Assembly (NCBI GenBank): GCA_034440615.1
Contig: JAOTOM010004285.1
Coordinates: 1-64,000 of the forward strand
Direction of reading: 5' to 3'
DNA: 64,000 nt
DNA from: Ashinkailepas kermadecensis
Taxonomy: Eukaryota > Arthropoda > Thecostraca > Neolepadidae
Below the pieces are notes generated by a model, which was given only the letters and a program-made list of their open reading frames with translations, searched no databases and was not told the DNA's origin. A program made the translations under genes and the position numbers. Shown one piece after another: positions 45,405-58,919 of this stretch; the stretch's first letter is position 1; each line of letters begins with the position of its first letter.

Positions 45405-47906
45405 CCCTGTAACCAGTATGGAACATTGCATTAATAATCACGCAGCAAAAACCTTAAGTGGTGCATTATGGGCTTACCATCTTTGGCATCGTATTTCAAG
45501 TGCAGTACAAATAGTTAGGGCCTTGTACGAAACGACAAACCCGTACAAAAACACATTAACTGCATTGATGCAGCTGGCAAAAAGCCTGTTTGATTGAATG
45601 ATTATTTGGAAAAAGGATGTATGAACAGCTGGTGGTTATCTAGCACCTAACAAAAAGCTTGCTAAACTAGCTTTAGCCATACAGGAAGAAGATAATGCAG
45701 CACCGCATTGAACATTCTTAATCGCACTACAAGTAGGGCTCTTGACCTTATGCGCATGATAGCTGAAACGTATAAATTACGTCAAATTGAGTTATATATT
45801 TCAACAGCATGCCTCTGTCAACAGTTAACACAGGCGAGTCTTTGACTGTTGACAAAGACACGCCGTCGAAATGTACAGTTTGCTTCTGTGTATATGGTAC
45901 AAAAGTTCATCAGGGCAGCCTGGCCAGGCCGGCCTGGCCCGGTACGACAGTCACGCTTTTGAAGCAGTAATGACGTGTTTGTTGGGTTTCATGTTCTAAT
46001 GTCTGAATGCACGATCATATGTGCTCATTTAATTCCCATCATTACTAATTATTATCTCCATATTCTTCATGAAGCACTCTTAATCTTTGCCCAAAGCAAG
46101 AGGCTTATAGTGGCTTACCATACATCTCACACCGCAGCCGGCACTCGCCATTCCTGCGCGCGGGCAGCTTACCATACATCTCGCACCTCAGCTGGCACGT
46201 TCCATCCATCTCAGATCGCAAGCAGGCAAAGTGTTTTATTTGAATCCTGGCTGGGGTCTCGAGACTGGAGGGGTGGCGCTTTCACACTTATGCCTTCAGT
46301 AATGCAATTGGTGGATGGGATTGCATCCCAAATCTCCAACTCTGCACGCAGGCTTGAAGGTGTGTGGCTGTAGGAGCGCTCCAGACCACGTGCCTGTCAC
46401 ATGGACGGAAATTAGACTGCACGGCACTTTTAACATTTGCTCTCGCTCGCCCCGTGCCCCATAGTCGACGTCGACAATCATGGCCATATTGCGCCCATGT
46501 ACCCCCCCCCCCCCTCCCCCAGTATGCACGCTTGGCTGCCGACACCCGTGCTGCACGTGTTAACACGCGCACCGGAGGGAGGGGCGGAATTCGCCCATCC
46601 CTCCTGTTCTTCGAAGATACCCCATAAAGAAGTAGGGATACTGCAATACAATCTTGTGACTTTGCTAGAAATTGTTCAGAGCATCATATACAAAATAGAA
46701 ATTCATTGGTAAATATAGGAATTGCCAGGGTGCAAGGTCGACCAACTAGCTAGCGGCCCACTGTCGGACGTCCGGCCACTCAACATCCAAGATCACAGGT
46801 TTCGTCAGTGCGGTGGCACGGTGGTGTGGTGTGACGGCCGAAATCGACCTTATTTGACCCTAAAGGCATGACATCTATGCTGAAGCGAGTTCAGTACAGC
46901 CATAATACACCCTCCAAATTGTGTACTTCTAGCTTCACTAGTTGGCAAGATCTTAGAAGGGCTGAATCCGCCTCCCCCATCCGGTCGCTGTTATGTGAGA
47001 GACCCTTCAATGTGCATGTTAAGTTGCCAGCCATGCACAACAAATTAACGCTATGTTTATGTGATATGATGGATTCATGTTAAAAAACATGGCCTAAAAT
47101 ATATGTTGTTCTTGGATACTCAACTAGCTCATATGACAATAATGGCAATATTAAAACATTTGTAGTATGTGCAAAAAGCAATAAAACAATAAAAACAATG
47201 TAATTGTTTGTGATTGTGGCATGAAAGCATGCAAATATGCTGTCATGTCTCCCCAAAGAATAGGCATTAAAAGCATGCTTTACCTGGGTTTTGCTAGTGG
47301 CATGAAAACAAAATCTGGTGAATGAAACCCAGCCACATGATGTAACCAATCAAGGATGTCATCTGTTGACTAAACCAAAATTGAAAGAAGGGCTTGACTG
47401 TATCAAAGTCCCTAGAAATGAGCCAGTGGTTAACAAATAACTGTTGCCACTTTTTAAAAGTGCAAGCTGTAACCATGGGAACAGTTTAGTACCAAACATT
47501 AATCTAAACATGGAAAATGTTTAACATAAAACATGAAATAATTACTTCTCAAGCAATGCTCAGGTTTGTTGTACATTGATATCAGTATTACCATGCATGG
47601 TATACAATTCACATGTCACCTGCTGTCAATCAAAACAAACATTGTAGCCTTCTGCTAAATTAGTCAAATTCAACTCTCACCAGTAACAAACCACAGACAG
47701 GTATTGCTTTACATACAACACTTCAACCCCATATTTTCATCTTTCTGTAACTTGCTTTTTATAAGCATACCATAAATTATGCATAGCTATAAGTAAAGCT
47801 CCATCTCTCTTTCAAGAAATAACACCTCAAATGTCAAGTCAAGCCCTTTCAATAACTATATTTTCAGCATGCAGTGCTATAAGCCAGCTTCCCCAATGCA
47901 TTTGTA
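45405..47906. other. Intergenic, no gene recognised
   Basis: AT-rich DNA upstream of RFWD3. A C-run (CCCCCCCCCC) occurs at 46502-46513 and a short duplication TTACCATACATCTC at about 46117 and 46169. No promoter could be defined by eye. Confidence 0.4.
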
Positions 47907-47912
47907 ATTCCT

Positions 47913-48190
47913 GACAGGAGCAGATCCAGAAATTTGTATGGGGGTACAAAAGGCATCCCTCTTGGGAAAAAGACTGGTGGGCAGAAGGGGGGGGCACACT
48001 CAAGGGCACTGAAGAGACACCCTTCCATCTCAAAGGGGTACCTTCCCCCTGAAAATTGCATATTTGGTTGAAAAAATATGTTAAGCAGGGGGTGCACTCA
48101 TGCCTTTGTAAAAGGACACCTTTCCTTTCCAGAGGGGCACCAATTCTCCATGGGGGTGCATGCCCCTAGTGACCCCTGCATCTGCCCCTT
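47913..48190. mobile_element. MITE with CAGGAGCAGATCCAG-type ends
   Basis: The left end ACAGGAGCAGATCCAGAAAT and the reverse complement of the right end, AAGGGGCAGATGCAGGGGTC, are inverted. ATTCCT flanks both sides (47907-47912 and 48191-48196). The interior has GGGGGTACAAAAGGCATCCC blocks. Related text ending CCTTGTATCTACCCCTG lies at 49240-49400. Confidence 0.65.
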
Positions 48191-48199
48191 ATTCCTCAG

Positions 48200-50470
48200 G
48201 GCAACTGTCTAAATGTAAGGACAATGCAGCTCATGATTTTGGAACAGCCACTACTATAGGAGTGCTAAGTGTAAGTACTTTACTTTAGTAGTGCTAAATG
48301 CAAAAACAGCATTGGCTTACTGCAGGATGAGTTTTAGCACAGTAGGTAGAGTATATATAACCTACCCTTATATACAAATTGCAGGCAGCATCAGCACCTA
48401 ACCGGTGATTAGTATAAAAGAAGAGATACCAGTGGCTGCTGAGGCAAGGCTGCAAAATGTCCATATTCAAAATGCATGAAAACATCTTGCTCTTCTCCCA
48501 GTGACTTCCTTGAATGCAATACTTCATGGCATGGTTGACAACTAAAAGTATGATGAAAGAATGCATTGCCTTAGTTTTTTGTGTACATTTGTGCTTTAAG
48601 GTGTTTAATTAATTCTTAGAATTTATCATTCCATTGCAATGTTTATGAATGTGATTAAGATGATGGGACCACTCATTTCCTGTGCAAATGCTTACTTTTC
48701 AGGATGTGAGCAACATAACAAAAAAGGGTTTTCAGTGAGGTAACAGCATAAACAAAAATATTTTTTTAAACATACTAAAAATGCAACACCACCTTACCTA
48801 GCCTAAGCTAACCTTCCTTTGGAAAACAAAATAAAAATCAGATTTTAAAATTCAATTCAATCAAATTCAATTTATTTTTGACAAATTTCTTTAATTAAAA
48901 ACCTAACCCAACACAACCTAGCCTAACATCAGCTGCTTTTCAGGAAAACATTTTTCTTTTTTGGATTTTTATTTTAGAAATTGAAACATTTCCAACTTAA
49001 AAAATATAGACTAACCTAACCTAATGAATCTGTTTGCTTTATGGAAGCAAATGCATGTAAAAACTTATCTTGCTACCTAGCTACCACCTTACAGCACAAT
49101 AATACTATATAAGTTAATACTATCATACAAGTTGTTTCATGTACTAATATTTGTCCATGAAAGTAAAGAGGGGGAAATACTCAATTAAAGCCTTCTCATG
49201 CAATTAATGTCCAATTGGGCCATCTAGTATTGCCATCATGGAACTTTGTCTCTGGAGGGGTGCTTCTGGCTGAGAAAAAAAATGGGGGGCATTCAAGCAC
49301 ACTGAAGGTAAGACTTCTTTCAATATGCAACTCTGGCTGAAAACCTAAGGGGACACTGGGAACACATGCCCCCCAGTGTCCCTTGTATCTACCCCTGTCC
49401 CAGAATCAATTGCAAGGGATTCTGATGAACTGGAGCTACTGAGATGGTTCCATGATAGCTTCACACTGCCCCACAGTAAGACCTCTCACTTTCTGCTGTC
49501 ATTCAACTTTTGGTATCCTGGAATCAAAGTGGTCATACACCTACCTCACAGCAAGGGTTTGTGATGCCATGCAAACACTGCATCTATATCCAGTTGTATA
49601 TTCCAACAGCCCAGTTCTGTATTCACCACATTCCATTGCATTTTTAGTACAAGCAATGCTACCATAGGAAGTCCAGAAGATCCCTGGTCAAAATGCCTCT
49701 CATATAGCGCTCACCAGGGGGGGGGGGCGATTTCCAGTCCCCTAAAATATAAACTACTGAAACTAGAAGCACACAATTTGGAGGAATTATGGCTCGAGTG
49801 AACTCGCTGTAGTATACATTTCATGATCCTAGGTCAATGTCTGGGGTCAAATGAGGTCACAATCGACCTCCACTTCACCCCAGTCGGCACTACCCCTATG
49901 TACAGAAAGTATGCATGTTCTGCTGCAGAACGGTAGGTAGAAACCGTTTGTACATACACTCGCTACATCAACATACGGTGGTACAGACCGTGCATGCTGT
50001 CGTTACGGTCAGTAGCACGGGCCGTAGGTGCGCTCATTAAGGTCAGCGTTAATGTTAAATTGTCATTTTCCATATTCAATCCTAAAATGTCTTGAAAATA
50101 AGGATTTGGACCCACTGGGTTCATGAGAGCTCCCTAACCCTGATTATGTGGCCCTTCATGTCATATAACGTAGAACAGTACTGCTGAATAATAGAAGCCA
50201 AGATTTGTCATAACCGGGTTCACAATTTTATTTTCAGCTTGGTGTCAAGAAAGTACCTACCCACCTGTCCACGGGAGGGTATTGAATCTACTGCCACGTA
50301 TGTACAACTGCCACTGGCATGATTCCACAGTTACGTATAAGCATCGCTCTATCCCACCTACCCAAATTCCAATCTCGCGGTAATCTTCCGGAAGTGTATC
50401 CTCTAGTAAAGGTATCTTGGTGTATCCTTTAGTACCAAGGCTATAGAACACCAGGTAGAACGCTCCGCTT
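48200..50470. other. Intergenic, no gene recognised
   Basis: AT-rich DNA with CCTAA-like runs near 48790-48930 and 49010 and a G-run at 49721-49728. The stretch 49240-49400 resembles the MITE family above. No coding motif recognised. Confidence 0.4.
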
Positions 50471-50472
50471 CC

Positions 50473-50833
50473 CAAAAAGGGAGACGCTTGTGAGGAGCAT
50501 CAATTCTATAAACTTGAGCCGACCAATCAGCGTTTGACGACCTCCGCCGATCGTGGCAATAGTAAAGGATGTAGGGAAAAATTTATGGAAGTTATTATTC
50601 ATATGTTATTCCATTTTTTCGTGCTAATTTTCTGCAAAGACATTCGTGCTACTTTAATCTTGATCTTTAATACTACTTTATCACCATGTCACCGCTGACA
50701 GGGAAACATTTGGTATTTGTGTGAATGTCACCGGTTTCGCCGCACTAAAGACAAAATGTGTTTGTTTACCATTGTCACGACCGACGGAGGTCGTCAAACG
50801 ATGATTGGTCGGCTCAAGCGTCTCCCTTTTTTA
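50473..50833. mobile_element. Foldback-type MITE with long inverted ends
   Basis: AAAAAGGGAGACGCTTG at the left and CAAGCGTCTCCCTTTTTT at the right are inverted. GAGCCGACCAATCAGCGTTT + GACGACCTCCGCCG on the left pairs with CGGAGGTCGTCAAACGATGA + TTGGTCGGCTC on the right. A 23-base stretch (TGAGGAGCATC...) interrupts the left arm. Confidence 0.88.
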
Positions 50834-50964
50834 TTGGACTACAATGCTGGAGCGCACCCCCCTGATTAGTACCCAGGTTCAATTGAACCGCCGTTTCAAG
50901 GTTCAATGTCACCGAAACTGGTGCACTTGTTGCATGTAAGCAAACCAGGTTGTTACGAGGTTAA

Positions 50965-51444
50965 AGGAAACTAACCACCTTTATAATGGAATTTTTACTG
51001 AGATAGCAGTTTTGAAGACCACGTCGAGAAATCACTTACCTCATACTCCGTTCGGTCCAAAACATCTTCCAGCCGAAATTATAAGGCCTTTTATCATAGG
51101 TTTTGGGACATGGAAAGACTCGGTGGGCGTTGTGAAAATTCCTTTGGCGTTCTGAAATTCCTTCATATGGAAGCATATGGAAGCAAACAGCATTTCAATG
51201 GAATTACAAGCTATATGAGTGAGTCTATATTGCAATATGAGTCTATATTGCTGCCATAAAGTTATATTCCTCTCTTGGCGAACCTTTAGAGGCCAATGAT
51301 AAAAAATAAATACATTTTTCAAACTCCCGTTTTTTTAAGCATGCGCATAATATTTCGCAAAACCAATGTCATATTCATCATTTTCAGGTGCTAATACCAC
51401 TAATTAGTATGATTGCAGAATTTCGGCAAGGTGGTTAGTTTCCT
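50965..51444. mobile_element. MITE with TTAA duplications (Kolobok/piggyBac-like)
   Basis: A 480-base element has perfect 17-base inverted ends AGGAAACTAACCACCTT / AAGGTGGTTAGTTTCCT and TTAA on both sides (50961-50964 and 51445-51448). TTAA duplication with AGG ends fits Kolobok better than piggyBac. Non-coding. Confidence 0.88.
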
Positions 51445-51699
51445 TTAACTCTGATGTCATGAACTATTCTTTAAGAGGTGGACATTGTATTTGTTTATTA
51501 TATTTTTATTTTTTAGGTTACGCTAGGTTAGATAGGAAAGGGACAGGGGCAGGGGACATGGGGACAAGGGCGTCGCCACCGGGGGGGGGGGGGGCAGAAG
51601 GGGCAGTCGCCCCCCTACCGTGAGACTGGGGGGCCGCCGCCCCCCTGAAATTTGAGGAGGCCCCTATCCGGAAATGCACAGGATAATAGTGAGCAAGGA

Positions 51700-52480
51700 G
51701 GCCGACGAGACATAAGAGGAGGCCTCCAAGACGTGAGAGGAGGCCCCTAATTTGAAGAAGGAGTCACCTAGGAGAGGATAGGAGGCCCCAGAAATCAAGA
51801 GAGTGCCAACAATTGGCACGGAGGCCCACAGGCATGCAAAGGAGGCCCCCAGGATTGCAAAGGAGGCCCCCAGGATTGCAAAGGAGGCCCCCAGGATTGC
51901 AAAGGAGGACCACAGTATTACAAAGGAGGACTCCAGGATTGCAAAGGAGGCCCCCATGGTTGCAATGGAGGCCCCAGGATTGCAAAGGAGGCCCCCATGA
52001 TTACAAAGGATGACTCCAGGATTGCAAAGGAGGACTCCAGGATTGCAAAGGAGGCCCTCAGGATTGCAAAGGAGGCCACCAGGATTGCAAAGGAGGCCCC
52101 AGGATTGCAAAGGAGACCTCCAGGATTACAAAGGAGGCCTCCATGATTGCAAAGGAGGCCCCCAGGATTGCAAAGGAGGTTCCCAGGATTGCAAAGGAGG
52201 CCCTAGGATTGCAAAGGAGACTCCAAGGATTGCAAAGGAGGCCTCCAGGATTGCACAGGAGGCCCCCAGGATTGCAAAGGAGACCCCCAGGATTGCGAAG
52301 GAGGCCCTCAGGATTGCGGAGGAGGCCCACAGGATTGCAAAGGAGGCCCCCAGGAATGCAAAGAAGGCCCCAGGATTGCAAAGGATGTCCAAAGGATTGC
52401 AAAGGAGACCCTCAGGATTGCAAAGGAGGCCCCCATGATTGCAAAGGAGGCCCCAATACGGGAAGGGAGACCTCAGAAAA
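51700..52480. repeat. About 21-bp AGGATTGCAAAGGAGGCCCC array
   Basis: Some 33 units of CAGGATTGCAAAGGAGGCCCC with CC/CCC length variation and occasional ATGATTACAAAG variants. The GAGGCCCC phrase begins earlier (GAGGCCCCTAATTTGAAG) and continues in degenerate form beyond 52480. Open frames on both strands are artefacts. Confidence 0.95.
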
Positions 52481-55440
52481 TGAGAGGAGGCCCTAAGATG
52501 GAAGAGAAAGCCAGTGGGTATGACAAAAGGTTTCAGAGACGCAAAAGCAGTCCCCAAAACGGGTTATGTTCTACCAAGATAGAAAAGGATGATCCAGGAA
52601 AGTGTCAGGAATCACCTAATTCGGAAGAGGACGATATAAGATTGGAAATGAGACCCTATGATGAACGAGGAACCCCTAAAATAGGAGATTATGGCAATTA
52701 GATACGAGGGATGGCTCACAGGCGAGAACGAACGCTTCAAGACGGGTAAGAAGGTCCCCAGGAAAGGACAAGGTAACTGAGATAGGAAAGGTTGCTTGTA
52801 ATTTGGAAGAGGAGGCACCTGAGAGAGAACAGGAGTCCACCAGGAGATAAGAGGCCACCCTTAAAATGGGCAAAGATAGAATCAAAACGCAGAACAGGAG
52901 GTCCCGAAGACGTGATAGGAGGCCCATAAGACGTGATAGAAAACGAAAGCCTCTAGAAGAGAAAAGGAGGACCCTGCCGGACTCGAGAGGAGTCCCTCGA
53001 GATGGGGTAGGCGGTCTCCAGAGCCGAATGAGGCCCCGACGACCGGAAGGAGTTCCCAGGAAATGAGAGAAGGCCCTTAAGATGGGAGTGGTAGGTAGCA
53101 GGTATGGAAGGAGGCGAGGTTTCCAAAATTGAAGATCCTCCCAAGACAGGTAAGCTTTGCAAGGACAAAGAAGGAGGCCCACGAGGCGTGGCAGGAGGTC
53201 CCTAATTTGGCAGACGATGCCCCTGGAACATGAGAGGCAGCCCCATGCCATGTTAAAGAGGCCCCAGGATGTAAGAGGAAGCCCTCCAAAACGGGAGAGG
53301 AGGACCATTGAATATGGAGGAGGGTAGGACGCACGAGGAGACGTCCAAAACCGGTAAAGAGGCTCCAGGAAATGAGACGAGACCCCTAAGACGCGAGAGA
53401 AGGTCTATAATTTGCAATAAGCCCCTGCAATGGCAGGAGTCGTGCCGGGGTACTTGAAAATCACGATATGAGCCCAAAAAATCCGGCCGGGGCCCCTGAA
53501 AATCACGCTGAGCCTAGGGGTACCAAAAATTCACGCCCGGACCATGAAAATCACGCTAGGGGCACGATAGGTCGTACCGTTCCCCAACAGTATCATTGGG
53601 GCACAAATGAAGCCGGGGCAACGAAAAACAATCCGGACATGGATAATCACTCTGGGGCCCCAACAATGACACCAAAAGCATCCAACACGTATTGGACCCC
53701 CACAAAGTGTCCAGGTCGCTAAAACTCGCGCTAGGGATCCAAGCAAATGACGTCGGGACACAAAAGATTACATTGGACTAAAAAAGTCGCGTCGCAGCCC
53801 TTGCAAATCTCACTAGGGACAAAAAAGGTAGCGCCTGGACCCCAAAGGTTGCAGCTGCCCCAAAAATCAATTATGAACCGGAATGTCACTCTGCGCCCCA
53901 AAAAATCGGGTCAAAGTCCCCCCAAAACCCGTTGGGCACTGGAAAAAAGCGTGTCAGGGCACCGAAAAAAAATCGCATCCGGAGACCCAAGAATCGTATC
54001 AGGACCCAAAAATATCACATAAGGACCTTTAAAAAATAGAACTCGATGTCCAAAAGTTCACACCGAGACTCGATCGAATCGACTTCAGCACCGGAAAATT
54101 AAGAACAGGTCTGGGAAAAAAATTACCCGGAAGGCATTTATACTCCGAAAGGTGCCATCGGCTGAAAAAAAAGGTCCTTCGGTGGCCGCAGTGACATATC
54201 AAAGGGGCAAATGCCCCCTCCCTCCTAAGAGGGATATGCTCCCAAGAATCGAGCCGAGGCCCCCAAAAGTCGCGCTGGGGCCACAAAAATTCGCGTCGCT
54301 CCACCAGAATTCGCGTAAGGGCTCCAAGTAAATACGGCGGGCCACAGAAAACTCGCTCCGAGGCACGAAAAGCTGAAACAGGAACCGCCAAGATCGCGTT
54401 GGGGCCACAGCTAAGTACAACGCGCCCCGCAAACTCGAACCGGTCCCACCAAATATCGCGCTCGGACCCACAATTCCCATCGGTAGTACCAAACATTTGG
54501 TCTGGGCATCAAAAATTAATGTCGGGGCTGCCAACAATTGGCGTCTAGGGCCCCACATAGGCACCGTGTGACCCCCAAAGTCGCATCGGTATCCGAAAAA
54601 TAAAGCCGGAGCCCTCCAAAATAAGGAGGCATTCCAAAAAAAAGTTCGTGTCAGGACAATGGTTCTGGAGCACCGAACATATCATCAGATGCCTTGACAA
54701 ATCGCGTACGGCATCGAAAAACATACCGGAGCTCGAAGAAAATCGAGGTGCGATACAAAAACATGGCGCCAGGGACTCGAAAAATCAGGCCGGGATTCGG
54801 AATTTAAAGAAAATTCAGAAGAGATCCACAAAAATCGCGTTGAGGCCAGATAACTGGCGTTGGGTCCCGGAACCACGCGTCTGGGCGCGATAAGTCGCGC
54901 TAGGACCCAGGAAAATTGCACCGAAGCCCCAAAATCGTACTGGGGCCCCACAATGTGCGTCAGAAGCCCCAAATAAACACAGCGGGACCCTAAGAGCACA
55001 ACGGGGACCGAAAATGCAACTGGCCCTCCAAGCCCAGTCTCGCAAAAAGCGACAGGGCCCGAAAACATGCGTTGCAGCCATAAATATATATACCGGGAAC
55101 TCTAAAAAAAAAAAAAAAAAAAAAACACAGGAAGCTCTCAAGGCACACAGGGGCCATGCGACCGCACAAGGACCTGAAAAGAGGCTGGGGCCGCAAAAAC
55201 CAACATGGTCCCAAAACGAACAAAAATACCGGGCACTAAGTAAACACATCGAGATCTTTAAAAGCGCCCCGACAACTAAAAAAATATTCGATGCGGAAAA
55301 AAAGCAACGAAACCCTAAAACGAGCAGGGGTTTCGAAAATGCGTTCGGCCTCTAACAAAATGGTTTGGAGCCCTAAGACACATCCGTAGACGAAGAAATA
55401 CGAAACGGGTCCAAAGAAGTACACTCAGGCAGGGCCTCGG
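52481..55440. repeat. Highly degenerate 30-40-bp GGGGCCCCAAAAATCGCG repeat
   Basis: First GAGGCCCC/AAGATGGGA-type units (to about 53440), then units of the form GGGGCCC(C)AAAAAnTCGCGCT with strong drift and no constant period. An A-run of 21 lies at 55107-55127. The orderly spacing of AAAA and CCCC blocks is the only visible structure. Confidence 0.8.
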
Positions 55441-55950
55441 TTCGGTAGCCAACCTGGAAGCATGTGTAATCAAAGATATGAGGTGCATCAAAGCTCAGTC
55501 GCATTTATTCACCATAAAATATGGGAAGTAGGGAACTAATGATCGAATTTAATTAATCGAATTTTCGCAGCGAACGCCCATACGAAACGTTTTATCACGT
55601 TAGATATGGCGCAAGTCTATCATGTGGCAGCAATGGGGTCTGAAAGCTACGATTTGGCCACCAGGGCGGCGCTGTACGCAATGGTCACCCGACGAGGAGG
55701 CGTCGGCCATCTTTGCTGTGCATTTTGCGTGGGGTTGCCGGGAGTCGGTGTTGGCATGCGGCTTTTATTAGGGTTGCAAGTCATTTAGGCCAAGGATTTC
55801 GGAAATATTGTGTTGAAGAAAGGTTGTGGGGGGGGGGTGCAAAGGGTGCCCATGAACATGGGAGGCTGGGCCAGGCCTCATATGCCTGGCTTCAAGCAGC
55901 CAGACTGGTAGCACTGGCTTGCAGAGGTACAGTTACAGGTCCCCCTAGTG

Positions 55951-56162
55951 CAGTGGTTCCCAACCGGGGAGAAATTTCCCCCTGGGTGGAAATTTCGGTA
56001 TTTCAGGGGGGAAATTTTGATGGGATCCATTACGCATTTGTCTCATTGACGTAAGTGATGTCTTGAGTGACATACAAATATAACTTCAGTTTTTTAGGGG
56101 GGAAACGGCAGGTTTGGCCAGAGGCGAAAGGGGAAATGGACCAAAAAGGTTGGGAACCACCG
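55951..56162. mobile_element. hAT MITE with CAGTGGTTCCCAACC ends
   Basis: 212 bases from CAGTGGTTCCCAACCGGGGA to AAGGTTGGGAACCACCG; the 15-base ends are inverted with one mismatch. CCCTAGTG (55943-55950) and CTCTAGTG (56163-56170) form an 8-base duplication with one change. The interior has GGGGGGAAATTT blocks. These ends are typical of hAT-Charlie-like MITEs. Confidence 0.93.
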
Positions 56163-56174
56163 CTCTAGTGGATG

Positions 56175-58800
56175 TGCAGGTTCCCTGAGAAGTTCCGGTA
56201 TTCATTTAGCAGGCATCACACATTGGGTGGGGCTGAAACCTAACCCGGCCTGACCAAACCTGACCTAAAGCCTACCCTAAACCCCCTAATCTGTACGATC
56301 ATTTTCCCAAGTTGGGGCACAATTTCACAAGTGTCAGACCCCCCACCCATGATTGGCACATGGAATACCTGTGGGTCACACCAGGCATTGCTCCCCCCCC
56401 CAAGACCGTAACATGGAATACTAGCAGGCCTCATCAACCATCACTTTCCACCCTGCCTACTCCAGGAAGGACATTCTTGGCTGCTATCCTGGCACAGCAT
56501 GGGCCCCCTCTCTATGAGGGCACCCCCCCCCTTGACAGCTTTCTGGATCCACTCCTGTGTACAGGACCCACAAGAGATGTGGGCCCCTGGGAGTCAGTGC
56601 CCCAAGCAGTGCAGGCTCCCTGAGAGGTGGGTGTGGGCCCCTAATGGGGCCCATATGAACGACTACCTTGGTAAGGTACCTAGCTCTAGGTGACCAGATA
56701 CCCACTGCCCAACCTAACCTGCAATGCAATTTTGCTGAAATTAATTTGACGGAACATAACTTATGGGTGGAACTCAAATTATTAGTTTCAAATTAAGTAG
56801 GCTAACAATCCAATCTTAGCATGTTAGGTATTAGCCATGACAAATTCCTGGCTATGGATTGGGGGGTGGGGGGGGGGTGCAGATTGGAGTCAATTTCTCA
56901 CCCTTGGTGTGGATTGGTGCATATTTTCACTGTGGGCTGATGTGCCCCAGTGAACCTTGTGCCATACTTTACAGTCTGGACAATAGATAGGTACTTACCT
57001 TGGTACCTAATGTGCCTAGGTACCTTACCAGTGCTTTCCTAAATGGTTCCCACTACGTCTTTTACAGAAAGGCAGTCAAACAATAGTTGTTTTTCAAATC
57101 AATTTTCTGCCTTCTTACCTTGCAGTCTGCTGGAAACCTGATAGATGGATCACGTTTATGGCAGCCGGGAACCGCACGTACACCCATACTTCTGGCTTGC
57201 TTCTCCTAATTTCTAGCGCACTAATGGTAAATATTCCAGCAAACTAGACGTGTCTGAAGTACATTCAACATAATTAAATACGCGCAAACAACATACGCTG
57301 CTTACAAAATGTACAATAGGCTTTTTAAATATAAAGATTCTGCCCTCCCTAACCCACAAAACAGAGCGCTTTAGGTTCGCCAAAGAAGGCTGGGTGACCA
57401 TTGACTCTCAGCGCCATCTTCATCTTTATCAACTTTCAGACCCCATTAGCAAAGCGTAGGAGGCCCAGCAGAATCCGTAGCATCGCACGAAGTGTGGCGA
57501 ATGCGCCGAATGCGCAAGATGGGTGTGCAAGTGCACTAACGTTGGCGTCGTGGCGACCGGGCACTATTAACTGGAATGTCTGAAATTGGGGAATTTTACC
57601 TTTTAAAGTGATTTGTGTAGGTGTAATTTCAGCAGTGCGAGGTGACTTATCAAGGGATACCAAAATAATACATTCGAACAGGGTGGGGAGCTAGGGTTGA
57701 AATCCGACGAATCAGAAACCATAGTGGTAGATTAGGCCCTTCCACAGGATAATTCAGTTGATCAATAATTATTGTATTTAAAAAGGTCCCCTTTGACAAA
57801 ATAGTGGTCGAAATCGGAAGACTTTATTGAGTAGGTGGACCCTCTCCAAATACGTTTGCCCCCTCCCCTTGACGAAAATATAGGTGCGTCACTGGTCCCC
57901 CAATAATTTTCAGAAACTTACGCCCATGGAGCAAAGCCAACATTGCGGGGGCAAATTCCCCCTTACAAGCATACAAAACAACACCGATGCCCCATATTAA
58001 ATGGGAGGAATGATGTTTTTAAATGTATTTTCTTCCTACAAAGTTGTCTTCTGTGATTACAGCCTGCATGATTAGAGCTTCCCAGCTTCAATGCCTTCTC
58101 AACGACATAATTTACAAAACGGTACAGCACAGCGATAACCATGGGTGTGACGGCGTGGAATTCGAAGGTTTTGCATTATTTATGCATTGTCATTGTTACA
58201 TTGTTGCATTGCCATTGATGCATTATTGTTTAATGCTTGTTCTTGCCGTGCATTTATTCGCGGAAGATTTATTATTTTAGCTTCTGCGCCAAGTGCCATA
58301 TAGCCAGCACCAAATGTTAGAGAAAAAAAATCCCTAAGATGACGATCAGAAAACCAATTCAATCCACTTCTCGTTGTTACCTTCGCGAAATTGTCGTCCT
58401 AGGACTGAGCAATGATCGTTTAAGCTTGTTTATGAGATCAAGCTGGTGGGAATAACTAACAGTAGTGATGAACCTAGCTATATTCAGTTAAACTTGGGAG
58501 ACATAGAAGTGGGTTGATCAATGGGAAATATTGTTAAGATATGCTCAGCACGAGCCCCACCAGCTCGCTACAATCTAGAGGCCGGCGGGAAGATTCTTCT
58601 CGTCGATAAAGCATAAAGATATTGGTTTGTTTTGGCACTGACGTATTTATCCACATTTGCTTATTTATACCCTGGTATGGCTCAGTTCTCAGCGAAAAAT
58701 AAGATTCTTGCTATTGCGTTTTACGTAAATGATGCACCATGCCAAGAACAAACAAGACATCAATATGAAATCATGTTCCCATTCTGGAACCATACTGAGA
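56175..58800. other. No gene recognised inside the 7.35-kb block
   Basis: Frames at 57401-57583 (after TTTATCAACTTTCAG) and 58023-58280 carry no motif I recognise. CCTAA-like and GGGGGG-rich text is present at 56230-56290 and 56860-56880. Confidence 0.35.
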
Positions 58801-58919
58801 GCCTAAAAAGCAATAGGAGGCCCTAACACAGTGGAGGTCCCCTTTCGGGAAGCAGGAGGCCCCCTATCAACATTGCCCCCCCCTGAAAGAATTTCGTGGC
58901 GACGCCACTGCATGGGGAA

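Larger units (their letters stand above)
51565..58910. mobile_element. 7.35-kb block with 8-bp duplication and hAT-like ends
   Basis: The left end is CAAGGGCGTCGCCACCGGGG; the reverse complement of the right end is CAGTGGCGTCGCCACGAAAT. CATGGGGA flanks it exactly on both sides (51557-51564 and 58911-58918). Inside are a G-run, the 21-bp array (51700-52480), a long degenerate array (52480-55440), a smaller hAT MITE and unassigned sequence. I found no transposase, so if it is one element it is non-autonomous. Two independent insertions are an alternative. Confidence 0.65.

Noticed and set aside
51664..52557. Repeat proteins such as LLCNPGG or GLQRRPP arrays
   Set aside because: Products of the 21-bp AGGATTGCAAAGGAGGCCCC array.
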